Below are positions 14,671 through 24,600 of a stretch of 64,000 bases of DNA, in pieces. The translations under genes were made by a program, and so were the position numbers. Numbering within the stretch: the first letter of the stretch is position 1; each line of letters starts with the position of its first letter. A model generated the notes under the pieces. It was not told where the DNA came from. It did not search any database and worked only from the letters and a program-made list of their open reading frames with translations. Origin of the DNA: Fabrea salina (taxonomy: Eukaryota > Ciliophora > Heterotrichea > Heterotrichida > Fabreidae); contig JALIHJ010000008.1 in assembly GCA_022984795.1 (NCBI GenBank), forward strand, positions 124,001-188,000, written 5' to 3'.

Positions 14671-17169
14671 TTAAATATTAGGTGTTAAGTGGGTATCAAA
14701 CATTCTATTGAGGTTTTTCGACTTTCTTGAGAGCTTAGAAGTTGTTTGGGAGATTTCTGCAACTTTAAAGTTCAAGTGTTCCATTTGGTAGTTCAGGAAC
14801 TCAGAAATTTCCCAAAACCTTTTAGTTTGGATGGCGAACTGAGACAAAATAGGGTTCAAAATAGAGTTCTCGTCCAAAAAGTCAGCAGCATCTATAAACT
14901 CAGGAGGAATTTCTCCCTTTGCAATCTTTTTGGCAATTTCGTTTTTTCCTTTTTCTTCAGCACTCAGAATAACTCTGATTTTTTCAACTAAAGCTTTTAC
15001 ACTTGAAATCTTGTTGGCTTTTCTTTCCCTTTGAACTACAACTTTCTTGACAACTTCGCTTTTTACTTTATGAAAGGCTTTCCAAACCCCTTTTTTCAGA
15101 GTTTGTTGGTACTTAAAACACTTAGTGTAGTCCAGCGGAAGGCTTTTAGGAATGAACTCTTCCCTGAAGTTGTCCCATATCATAAGGGAGTTTTTGCACC
15201 TTTCTATTTCAACTTTGGTTTGGAGTGAAATTTTTTGTATGGACTCTAAGTTTTTATGGGTCAAAAGCATCACTCGAGTGTTTTCTTTAGCCCGACAAGA
15301 AATGCTTAAAGGGTAGTTAATCAGCATTTGCTTAGCACCTACTACACTTCCTATTCCCAGTTCTTCAATTACAAAGTTCACTTGGTGCGACCTTTTTTGA
15401 GTTGCTAAATTCAGTGAACTGCCAATTGATTCCTTTTTTGTGGGTCTTCTAAACTTGCCATAAAAGGAATGAAGGCGCTTATCACTCACAGGAAAGACTA
15501 TTTCAACCCTTCCTTCTAGTATTAGGTAAGCCTGCTCAGCACAGGTGTTTTCATTGAACAGGTAAGAGTTTTTTTGGTAGTTTTTGATTTTCATTGAGTA
15601 AATCAGTGAGTTGAAAGCTTCTGGAGACAAGTTGGTTAAGTAAGGAACTCGAGAAACTAGTTTTTTCGTAAAAGACTTGTAGTGGTCTTTGTAAGAAGCT
15701 ATCGAGTTATGAATAACGCTTTTTATGTCGGGGAACTTCTTCATCATTTCAAAAAGTTTGTCTTTTGAAAGCACTGCTAGTAAGGTGTAGCGCAAAGTCC
15801 TTACGAACGCTGTCCTTTGGGTGTTGTAAATAAGAGCTATTTCTCCAAAATGGTCGCCTATGTCAAGTATCCTTACTCGGTGTAGTTTTCTAAGCTCGTC
15901 AAACACTTGAACTTCGCACTGCCCATTAACTATAAAGCACATTTCTTGGCCTTCTGCAAACTGCGAAATGATTTCGGACTCAGGCTGCTTAAACACAGAA
16001 CTTAGGTTAGCCACTGCGAACTTCCTGAGCTTTTTACTTCCTGCCAGTATAAGGTTGGCTTCAAGCATAGCCCCGAAAATGAATTTGTTGGTTTTTTTCT
16101 TCAAACTAGGCGGAAGCATTCCAATGAGTTTCTGATAGTCAGTTTGGCGGTCTAGGATGGAATAAGATGAATTGAAAAAGTCAATTATTTCAATTTGCAA
16201 ACTGTCTGGAAGGTTCAAGTTAGTCATAGAAGTACCGATTTGGTCCTGAAATTCATTGAACTTTTGGGACCCCTTGTTTAAGTTAGACATAACTACTGAC
16301 ATCTGCCCAAATATCACAGCAGTTATCAAAGCCCCACCTAAGTTCAAGAACCCAGTCACCATGTACTGAAAAGTTCCCATGGGTTGTATCTCGATGCCCA
16401 CGAGGGTAAACAAGGCGTGATACAGTGAAAAGCTGTACCTCATGATCATGGACTCCTCAAAAAAGTCCCTTTCCGGGTACTCAATGTTAAAGGTAGGGGG
16501 TACCCACTCTGAGTCGGCTTTTACTATGAAAAACCAAGTGCAAGCTATTAAGTGGGTGTATAACACTAGAAAAAGCATCAGCTGCAGGAACTTTATAGTT
16601 AGCTTTATTGACTCACGTGCTCTCAAAAGCATAACTACCTTTCCTAGTCTCAAGATCCTCACTAGTTTAAGTGCGCCGAAAATAGTGAAGTGGGTATCTT
16701 CGGCTTCTATAAATAGTCCCAGCAGTTCAAAAGGGAATACTGCAAGTGCGTCGATAAAGAACTTGCCCGAAAGGTAAGCCTTAGCTATAGCTTTAGTGTC
16801 CCAGATTTCGTCGCCAGTGTGGCTATCGATGTAAGTAGTTCTGAAGTTAAGAACTATGTCAAACACAAAGATCAAGTCAACTAACCCCGAAAAGCTTTGG
16901 AATTTCCAGTCCCTTAGGTTTTCGGGTTGGAAAGCTAGAAACAAAGGCAGAATGACGCAGTTGTAAAGTGCAAGTACCACTATGAAAATATCCCACTTCA
17001 GTCTTCTTTGATCGGAAACTGAAATCAGGTATTTTGGCAATTTGTTTTTGGAGTGGTAGAAACTAGTTTTAGACCTTAGAGTTGGTTTGTTTTCTTCAGT
17101 TACTTCGTTTCCCTGAGAAACACTTCTATAAGCTTTATCAGGCACAACTCTGCTAAAAGGTTTTTCCAT
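14671..17169 (-). CDS. Cyclic-nucleotide-binding-domain cation channel with non-GYG pore
   Basis: An 832-residue channel of the EAG/HCN/CNG superfamily in the plasma or ciliary membrane. The S1-S4 sensor lies about 58-180, with S4 LKLVRILRLGKVVMLLRAR. S5 (about 193-215) precedes a pore loop near 250-262 reading LFTLVGIEIQPMG in place of TVGYGDI, and then S6. A first cyclic-nucleotide-binding domain (about 365-475) has an intact phosphate cassette FGEIALIYNTQRTA. A second (about 500-640) is degenerate (VVGAKQMLINYPL). The C-terminus is helical and coiled. The missing Tyr-Gly suggests it is not a selective K+ channel; CNG channels also lack this pair. Its start is 71 bp from the divergent PS synthase gene. 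Confidence 0.85.
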   Translation of the reverse strand: MEKPFSRVVPDKAYRSVSQGNEVTEENKPTLRSKTSFYHSKNKLPKYLISVSDQRRLKWDIFIVVLALYNCVILPLFLAFQPENLRDWKFQSFSGLVDLIFVFDIVLNFRTTYIDSHTGDEIWDTKAIAKAYLSGKFFIDALAVFPFELLGLFIEAEDTHFTIFGALKLVRILRLGKVVMLLRARESIKLTIKFLQLMLFLVLYTHLIACTWFFIVKADSEWVPPTFNIEYPERDFFEESMIMRYSFSLYHALFTLVGIEIQPMGTFQYMVTGFLNLGGALITAVIFGQMSVVMSNLNKGSQKFNEFQDQIGTSMTNLNLPDSLQIEIIDFFNSSYSILDRQTDYQKLIGMLPPSLKKKTNKFIFGAMLEANLILAGSKKLRKFAVANLSSVFKQPESEIISQFAEGQEMCFIVNGQCEVQVFDELRKLHRVRILDIGDHFGEIALIYNTQRTAFVRTLRYTLLAVLSKDKLFEMMKKFPDIKSVIHNSIASYKDHYKSFTKKLVSRVPYLTNLSPEAFNSLIYSMKIKNYQKNSYLFNENTCAEQAYLILEGRVEIVFPVSDKRLHSFYGKFRRPTKKESIGSSLNLATQKRSHQVNFVIEELGIGSVVGAKQMLINYPLSISCRAKENTRVMLLTHKNLESIQKISLQTKVEIERCKNSLMIWDNFREEFIPKSLPLDYTKCFKYQQTLKKGVWKAFHKVKSEVVKKVVVQRERKANKISSVKALVEKIRVILSAEEKGKNEIAKKIAKGEIPPEFIDAADFLDENSILNPILSQFAIQTKRFWEISEFLNYQMEHLNFKVAEISQTTSKLSRKSKNLNRMFDTHLTPNI

Positions 17170-17240
17170 TTATTTAAATTGCTTGCAAGCGTACTTTTTC
17201 ATTCTGTTAGCTTAAGTAGACAGGAATTAATGGTAAAAAA
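17170..17240. promoter_or_regulatory. 71-bp bidirectional spacer
   Basis: This lies between divergent start codons of the channel (-) and PS synthase (+). It contains AT-rich ATTTAAAT beside the minus-strand ATG and a run of A before the plus-strand ATG. No other motif was recognised. Confidence 0.5.
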
Positions 17241-18482
17241 ATGAAAGAAGTAGGAGTGCAAACCTTCTCAGAGGGCAGTGTAGGGCCCCGAACATTAAGT
17301 AAATCTCCCTTTCCAGAATTTGAGTTCCCTCAAGTCTTTTACGGAGGAGGAACACTTTTGTGGTTGCTAGTAGCTGCCTGTGTCTTGGGAGCAATGGCTT
17401 TTTACAGAGATGACTCTGATTCTGCCTTGAACCATAGACAGGGCTTTATTGGCATCATTGGGATTCTTATCTTTATCAGTGCAGTTTACCTGCCTGACTC
17501 TGGGATGATGTTTAGACCTCATCCAGCAATCTGGCGTATGCTGCAAGGAATTTCGCTGTGCTACGCTGGGTTCCTTGTCTTCATGCTTTTCCAGAACATT
17601 GATGATGCAAGGCAGTTCATGGCTTGGCTAGACCCCTCGCTAGGTGTTCCACTGCCAGAACAAGACTACGCCTCTGACTGCAGAGTCTACACTCCCGAAG
17701 ACCCTGACTCCAATTTTGCTAACTTGAAAAACTGCATCTTCGACGTTTATATTCTAGCTCACGCCATAGGGTGGTACGTGAAGATGATGGTCTTCAGAGA
17801 CGTTAAGTTGGCACTTATAATCAGTTGCTTTTTTGAGTTCATGGAAATTACTTTGCGGCACCAACTAGCCAACTTTTACGAGTGCTGGTGGGACTCTTTG
17901 GTCCTGGACATACTGGTGTGCAACGGAGGAGGAATATACTTGGGGTACTTAACATGCCGCGTATTTGAAATGAGGGAGTACTACTGGGGAGTTGGAAAGG
18001 ACAACAGAAACGACGAACAAAGATTTAATTTGACTCGTTCTGCTCAACAATTCACTCCTTACTCCTGGCTAAGGTACAAATGGGAAATGTTTTCCTCTTG
18101 CAAAATGTTTATTTCCATCATTTGGTATATAGCTTTTGTAAACTTGGTGGATTTAAGCAACTTTTATTTAAAATACTTACTGTGGATGCCTTCGAACCAC
18201 TGGATTCTGCTGATTCGAGTGTTGTTTTGGGCAATGCAAGCCATAATAGCGACACGGGAATACTACGAGTACGTGGACTCAGGGTTCACGAAGATTCTAG
18301 GAAGTCACTGTTGGCTAGCTCATCTACTGGTCTTTTTGGAGTGGGCTTTCATAGTGAAGAACTCTGCTGGAATGTTTACAGAGCCTATGCCTGAGTGGTT
18401 GCAGTACACATGGACTTCAATTGCAGCTTCGATCATTTCAATTTCCTTCTACCTTTTCTACAAAGACTTAAACAAAAAGTAA
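17241..18482 (+). CDS. PTDSS: Phosphatidylserine synthase (base-exchange type)
   Basis: This ER multi-pass enzyme swaps the head group of phosphatidylcholine or -ethanolamine for serine in a Ca2+-dependent reaction. The family signature is near-perfect at about residues 198-230: EITLRHQLANFYECWWDS followed by DILVCNGGGIYLG, containing the conserved Glu, His, Asn and Asp. The length of 413 residues and about eight hydrophobic helices match PTDSS1/2. The N-terminal 35 residues are hydrophilic. PTDSS1 and PTDSS2 cannot be told apart by eye. It is followed after 16 bp by the LRR gene. Confidence 0.95.
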   Translation: MKEVGVQTFSEGSVGPRTLSKSPFPEFEFPQVFYGGGTLLWLLVAACVLGAMAFYRDDSDSALNHRQGFIGIIGILIFISAVYLPDSGMMFRPHPAIWRMLQGISLCYAGFLVFMLFQNIDDARQFMAWLDPSLGVPLPEQDYASDCRVYTPEDPDSNFANLKNCIFDVYILAHAIGWYVKMMVFRDVKLALIISCFFEFMEITLRHQLANFYECWWDSLVLDILVCNGGGIYLGYLTCRVFEMREYYWGVGKDNRNDEQRFNLTRSAQQFTPYSWLRYKWEMFSSCKMFISIIWYIAFVNLVDLSNFYLKYLLWMPSNHWILLIRVLFWAMQAIIATREYYEYVDSGFTKILGSHCWLAHLLVFLEWAFIVKNSAGMFTEPMPEWLQYTWTSIAASIISISFYLFYKDLNKK

Positions 18483-18498
18483 CTTTCTTAATAATAAA

Positions 18499-20544
18499 AT
18501 GTTTAAAAGAAGCAACGGATCAGAAAAGTCTTTTCCAAACCGAAAAAGTTCAACCTGGTTGATTTCACCTAAAGCAAGTTTGTTTTCCCTTTCCCAATCT
18601 AGACAAAATATTACCAAAAAGGCTGTTTCGCAGAATAATAAACGAAGAAAGAAGGTTACTAGCAGAAATATTCGCACAGCTTCTGAGTCAGCAACTTACA
18701 GCTGGAGTTCCTTAATAACAAACCTTTACAAAGCTCGCTGCAAAGACTTAAGCATACCTGTAGTTGGGCACCAACTTGAAAAGTTTGCAAACTTCTGTGA
18801 AACGGGTTTTAAGTCTAGAAAGTTTAAGCTGGCTGACCTCGGACTTGCAGAAAACTCTGCAGAGTTTATAAGTGAAATTCTAAAGTTTAGTAGCTTCTTT
18901 TGTGAAATGGACTTAAGCAAAAACAACTTAAAAGACTTGGGAGTGAAGCACTTAGTTGACGGAATTGCGAGAAACAAAAGCTTGGTTTACTTAGACTTGA
19001 GTAGCAACAACATATCTTCAGAAGGCTCAGAGTACCTTTTCAAAGTGCTTTCGCGCCAGAACTCAGTTATAAGTCTTAAGTTTTCATCGCTGGAAGGGCT
19101 CAACAGGAACAGAGTTAACTCCTGTGCTGCTAAAAAGTTATGCGAACTCTTTAAAAACCCAATATTTTTAATGTGTGAAATAGAAGGAGTTAATTTGGGG
19201 GACGAAGGACTTGCTTGCTTAACTCCTGGCTTGGAATCAAACTTAATGGCTTTAAACTTGGCCAAAAACAATATATCTAGGTCCATTGGCAGGTTTTCCA
19301 AAGCATTGCTTAGCAGCAACTTAGTTCAGCTTAACCTTGCTCACAACAATATAGGAAACTACGGGTGCAAGGAACTGTCTAGTGCTATTTCTGAAGAAAA
19401 CTTAAAACTAGAAGTACTTGACTTATCCTACAACAACATTACGGACTCCAGGAGCTTCTTTTTGGCACTTTGCAAAAACTCAAGCATAAAAAGCCTTTCT
19501 TTAGAAGGAAACCTTTTAAAAAACGGCCTCTCGCATACTCTTTATCAGTTTTTGTGTGCTAATAAGTTTTTAAGCACCCTTAACTTAGGCAGTGCTGAGT
19601 TGGAAGACGACGGAGTTGAAATCTTTGAAAAAGGACTGCCTAAAAACAGAGGCTTGACTTGCCTTATACTCAGAAGCAACTACATTGGACATGTAGGTGT
19701 GTTTTACTTTTCAGAAGGTTTAAAGAAAAACAGAACCCTCAAAACTCTGGACTTGTCAAACAACCCCTTAAGGTCTAAGGGAGGACTCAGTTTAGCTAAC
19801 ATTTTAAAAACTCAAAGAACTCTTGAAAAAATTAACTTAAAAGACACTTATTTAAGAGACGACGTAGGTCAGGTTTTGAGTGAACTCACTCTTTACCGAA
19901 CTAACTTGAAAAGCATCAACTTAGAAATGAACCCAATAGACATTAAGTACACTAGTTCGATTCTAAGGAACTTATCCAAAAACAAAAGCAAAGCTAAAAG
20001 GTACTTAGCTCCCCGACTGAAAAACAGAATACAAAAACTCAAACAAGAAGCTGGTAACATACTAAAAATCACCTCTAAAATCGAACTCAAAAAAAAAGAA
20101 AAACTAAACATTACTCAGCGAGTCGAACAAACCAAACAAAGACTCTCAGAAGTCCAAGAAGACCAACTACACAGAAATAACTTAATAAAAGAAGAACTGC
20201 AAACACTTAAGTCCAGAAGTTCCAGTTTGGATGAGTTGCTTTCCAGCACTCAGAAAAAACTCCAAAAAGAAACTAACAACTGCACCCAAGTAATGAACTA
20301 TTGGAAAAACCAACTCTCAAAAGTCAACTCTGAAATTCTGCAACTAGAAAAAACCAGTAAAATGTAATTAGAAACTAGTTTGCAAACAACTTACCAAGCA
20401 AAAAGACCTGAATTTGAGGCTAGAATTGCAAAACTAAAAGAAGAACTAACTCAAACGCAACAAAGAAGGAACCTTGCTAGGTACAACTTAACTATACACA
20501 AAGAGAAACTTTCCAAACTAGTTAACTCCCTACACTCCCATTAA
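18499..20544 (+). CDS. Leucine-rich-repeat protein with C-terminal coiled coil (one intron)
   Basis: Splicing a 15-nt intron (20357-20371) extends the frame to TAA at 20542-20544, giving 676 residues. Residues about 1-60 are basic. About 109-500 form ribonuclease-inhibitor-type leucine-rich repeats, for example SLVYLDLSSNNISSEGSEYL, LKTLDLSNNPLRSKGGLSL and LNLAHNNIGNYGCKEL. The remainder is a charged coiled coil. The combination of RI-type LRRs and a coiled coil resembles centrosomal LRRC45-like proteins, but other LRR families cannot be excluded. LRR proteins are protein-binding scaffolds. The spliced tail stays coiled-coil in character, which supports the intron. Confidence 0.8.
20357..20371 (+). 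other. 15-nt spliceosomal intron
   Basis: GTAAAATGTAATTAG, with A at position 10. It interrupts a Lys codon (A|AA). Unspliced, the frame ends at the TAA inside; spliced, 57 more codons follow. Confidence 0.85.
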
Positions 20545-20573
20545 GCAAAAAAGGTAATTTATGCTTGACATAA

Positions 20574-21644
20574 TTATTGTTCTAAGTCCATGTCTTCTTC
20601 AGAAATAGGGGCCTGGGATTTGGCGCAAAGGCTAATAACAGTTCGGCCTATTTGCACTGCAACAGAGGAGTCTGGTTGAATTTCGAATTTGTCCTGGACT
20701 TGGATCAGGGTTCCGAACTTTGAGTTGTTGTCTTCTAACACGAACTGTCCATCGGTGTACTTAATGATCGCGTGGCAACGACTCACTGAGATATCAGAAA
20801 TTCTGACGTCGCTGTCGTGGCCCCTTCCTAACTTCACACTGCATTTGTTAGTCAGCATAATTACGTGAATTCCTCTGTTGTTGCTTCTTTCGCGAGCAAT
20901 TCCTTCCAAAATTATGTAAGGCACATTTGGTTTTTCTATATAGAATAAGTCAAATGGCTTTCCGTGTGCGTGAAACTTCATTGGCAAGGCATACTTGCAT
21001 ATTTCACACTCAGCAGTTTTCCAAAAATAAGAAGTAGAGTTTTCTGTCTGCATAACTGAAAGTCCGGACTTAATCCACCCCCTTAAACACCCTAAGTGGA
21101 TATACTTCATAGTTCCTGAGCAGTAGCAGGGAGTTATTAGTGGGTTTTCTTTGCTGCTTCCTCCGTACAAGCACACTTTGCAAGTGATTTCTGAGTCAAC
21201 TTCTTCTTCTTCAGGAGAAGAGTCACTGGTGGTTTCAAGGCTTTCGGCAGTTTCGGGCTCGTTTAGTCCTTTAAGTTCTGCTACTCTGTACTTGACTCTT
21301 CCTAGCTTAATCACGTCGCCTTCTCCTATTACGAAACCACTTGGGATATTGTCGCCCCTTATGGAACGCACTACGAGCCACAAGTTCTCGGGTTCTCTGG
21401 GCTTGAGGAAGTACTTTTGTTCTGACTCCTCTAAGTAGGCAAGCTGTCTGAAGTCTTCATCGCAACTGTTCTTTACTGAGCTACTCAGTTCTACTGAATT
21501 TGCGTGCCTGCTTATGTGGACGGAACCTTTGCAAGTAAGATACTGCTTGTTTACTTGTCTGGACTCGTAGTCAAAAAGTCCGTGGGAGTCTCTTGACCAA
21601 GTAAGGGTTTTCATGATGATTGAAGTAGTTACTGAAGGTTTCAT
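20574..21644 (-). CDS. RING-CH (MARCH-type) E3 ligase with FHA domain
   Basis: The start is set at the ATG at 21644; the frame is open further up but begins there with GTG. The protein has 356 residues. A RING-CH finger (about 155-225) shows the C4HC3 order: CKVC, CYCSG, H in YIHLGC, then CEIC. This is the fold of MARCH ubiquitin ligases, but no membrane helices are present. A C-terminal forkhead-associated domain (about 255-335) reads KLGRGHDSDVRISDISVSRCHA and carries the phosphothreonine-binding Arg, Ser and His. The N-terminal part (about 20-125) may be a degenerate FHA (GFVIGEGDVIKLGRVKYRV). The combination suggests a soluble ligase recruited by phosphoproteins. Confidence 0.85.
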   Translation of the reverse strand: MKPSVTTSIIMKTLTWSRDSHGLFDYESRQVNKQYLTCKGSVHISRHANSVELSSSVKNSCDEDFRQLAYLEESEQKYFLKPREPENLWLVVRSIRGDNIPSGFVIGEGDVIKLGRVKYRVAELKGLNEPETAESLETTSDSSPEEEEVDSEITCKVCLYGGSSKENPLITPCYCSGTMKYIHLGCLRGWIKSGLSVMQTENSTSYFWKTAECEICKYALPMKFHAHGKPFDLFYIEKPNVPYIILEGIARERSNNRGIHVIMLTNKCSVKLGRGHDSDVRISDISVSRCHAIIKYTDGQFVLEDNNSKFGTLIQVQDKFEIQPDSSVAVQIGRTVISLCAKSQAPISEEDMDLEQ

Positions 21645-21690
21645 AAGTTTAAAGTTTATGGAAATATGAAACACTACTAAGTATTACTTA

Positions 21691-24600
21691 TTAGGGAAAT
21701 TCAACACCTGGAATATAGTACATCGGCAAGTGGTTTAGGTTGCTTTTGATGTAGTTGATTGACTTTTCTTGAATCTTGCGTTGGACTTTTTTGGGAACTA
21801 GTTCTTTGAGTTTAAGAATTTGTTCTCTTGTCATTTCTTCTCCGTTTTCAGCTAACTCTTCCACTTGCTTAAGTACGTCTCCGAGTTTGTCCTTCAGGTC
21901 TGTTTTCATGGTGTTGGAAAACTCAGCAAACCAGTCGTGGTACAAAGCCATTGCCCAGTTTTCAGACAGAAACTCTGCAACATCTGGCAGCAAGTTACTT
22001 CCAAATCTTGCACTTAGGTTGTTCAAGTAAGACTCAGACAACCCCACGAACCTCCACAGACTCTGGACTTCAACAGATTCTTTGCTGAAGTAAGTCACCG
22101 ACTCCACAACCCCTGAATTGCTAAAAGTAAACTTGATGTAGTGTCCCTTCATGTTGCCTTGTTCGTCTACTTCAATGGTATCCGAAACAATGTCTTCTCT
22201 GTTTTTGGGCTTTTCTCTGAACTGCTTAGGGTCAGCAAACTTAGGCGCAAGGATGTAGTAGTAGTAGGAGTTCCCAGGAAGGACTCCACCTTTAGCCCTA
22301 GGCATGTAAAAGAAAGGAATTTCCTCTTTAACTTCGTCAAACAGGCCTTCTAAAGAGTCCAAATTTAAGTTGCTGATTACAGAACGTGATAAGCGCAAGC
22401 CTACTTCTCTTCCGTTGTACCTATCCATTCTAAGGCACCTACTAGGTGCTATGTTTTTATAGTCCTGGGAAAACTCACACAAACTGCCAGCTGCAAAGAT
22501 GGAGGGGTCTGTAGTTAAGAACTGGTTGTTTACAATGATTCTTCCATTAAAAACCAAACCGTTGTTGTGAATGGAGTTGTAGATTTCGCTGTCCACGTCA
22601 ACTTTTCCAGAAGTTACAAGTACTTTGCAATTGATTTTGATTTCTTGGTTTTCTTGGAGAATTACAACACTGTCTAGAGCATCGGTTTTTTGGTCTTTGT
22701 TAATTGACTTCAGGTAAGCTGGGTAAAACACCTCCACTCCTAGTTTCTGGAGTTCGTTTTTGATCTTTTCTTCTAAAACTTCGTCTTGCATGAACGCAGA
22801 GGAGTTAGGCAGAATGTTTTCATCCCCTCCAAAAAGAGGATTCACACCTTCGTCATACTCAAACTTAGGAGTAGGAACCACCAACTTGATTCTGCTTGGA
22901 CTTATTCCTTTTTGAAGGAGACCTTGCACAAAGCAGTAAGCGTTTAAAGTGAACCCGTAAACTACTGCAGCTCCAGGCTTCTTCTTGTGAGTAAGGGCAG
23001 CCATAATGTTTCCGTTAGGTCTGAAGTGCTGGTACAGGTAAGGGTCGTCAATTGAAATAACGCCTTCGGTGTAAATTTTGTTTTCAGGAATTGGAGCAAT
23101 GCCTCTAGAAACTCTACCCATTTCCTGGAGTTCACAGTCTTGGAGTCCCATTGTAAGTACAAGCATGTCGTACCTCAAAGTAGTTTCGTCGTGCAAAATG
23201 ATTTTTTTGTCTTTTCTGTCGATCTCCAACATCCTAGAGTCTATAACAGTCACTCTGTTTTCCAAAAGCAGTCTTCTGAGCTCACTCAGGGAGTAAGAAG
23301 TAGAACTTGCTTTCATGCTTTCGTGTTCAGACTTGACGTGGTTGTACACCAATCCCCCTGGAGCCAACAAGTACACATTGGTGAACTCCAGGTAAATGTT
23401 AGACAGAAGAGACTCAATAAAAGAAATGCCAGTGTCAGAGGCGCCCACCACTACAATTCTGTGATTGATTCTGACTTTGGGCTCGCTGAGTTGCTTCTTA
23501 GTGATAAAGCAAAGAGCAAAGTCGCTTTCCTTTTCGTCTTGGTAGTTTCTTTCAGTGTCTATGCGTGAAGGGTCTTTGAATATTTGGGAAGGGTCTTTTT
23601 CGTGGTCCCAGGGCTTTTCCAAAAAGTGCGGAAAGCGCCTTGACCTGGTGTAAATCAAGTGGTTAAAGATGTCAGGCATAACTGTCATGTCGTGGATCTC
23701 AAAGTACAAACAAGTTTTGTTCATCAAGCGCAGAATGTCTTTGAGAATAAGGCTTTGGCAGCTCAAAAACACTGGGTTAACTATGGCGTGGTAAAGTTTA
23801 CTGTGGCCACTGCGGTCATGCTGGTCAAGTATGATGTGTTCTTGAATGTGGAAGTGGGACTCGTAGTACTTAAGGTTAACATCCTTGCTCACTACAAAGA
23901 GTCCTATTATTTCAGAATGGCAAGTCACAGTGAAGCTAGCGTATTCAGACTTACTTTCAGTTATTGAGCTTCTGGCTTTAGTCAGTATTTCTTCAGGTTG
24001 GTCTAGAATTGAAAGTAAGTAGTCCATGTTGTTTAGGTCCTCTTCTTTGGAGTGTCTGATTTCTAAGTCCTTGTACATCAAAGCGTCTCTGTGCATAATG
24101 TAAAGCACGTGTGAAAAGGTGTTGTTTGGTTTTTTGATTACGTGGGTAAAGAACTTCATCAGTGAGTTTTCTTGCACAGTATGAGGCTGGGTAATAACCA
24201 TGTAGTCTCTGTCTGGAAACTGTGCAAAGGCCTCTTCTAAAAAGTCAATTCCAAAGCTCTCAAAAGCCTCGTCCATGCAAAACAGCACTAAACAAAAAGC
24301 GTTTTTAGCTATTTCAGGAGGTTCGGGAATGTACTCCAAGTCGTCCAGGTCCTGGACAGTCTCTTTGTAAAGCACTTCTAAGTCGTCTTCTTCAGCTTCT
24401 TCAGCTTCTTCAGCTTGACTTAGTTCCAGGGTTTCGTCTTTTTGTTCCTGAGGTTCTTGAAGTTCCTGAAGTTCCTGGGGTTCTTCTTGTTCTGCAGAAG
24501 ACTTTCTAGGGGGCTCTTCTTCTATTTGGGCTTCTTTTTGCAACTCCTCCCCACTAACTACTCCTAAGTCGTACATCGTTGTGTCATAGTCTTCTATCAA

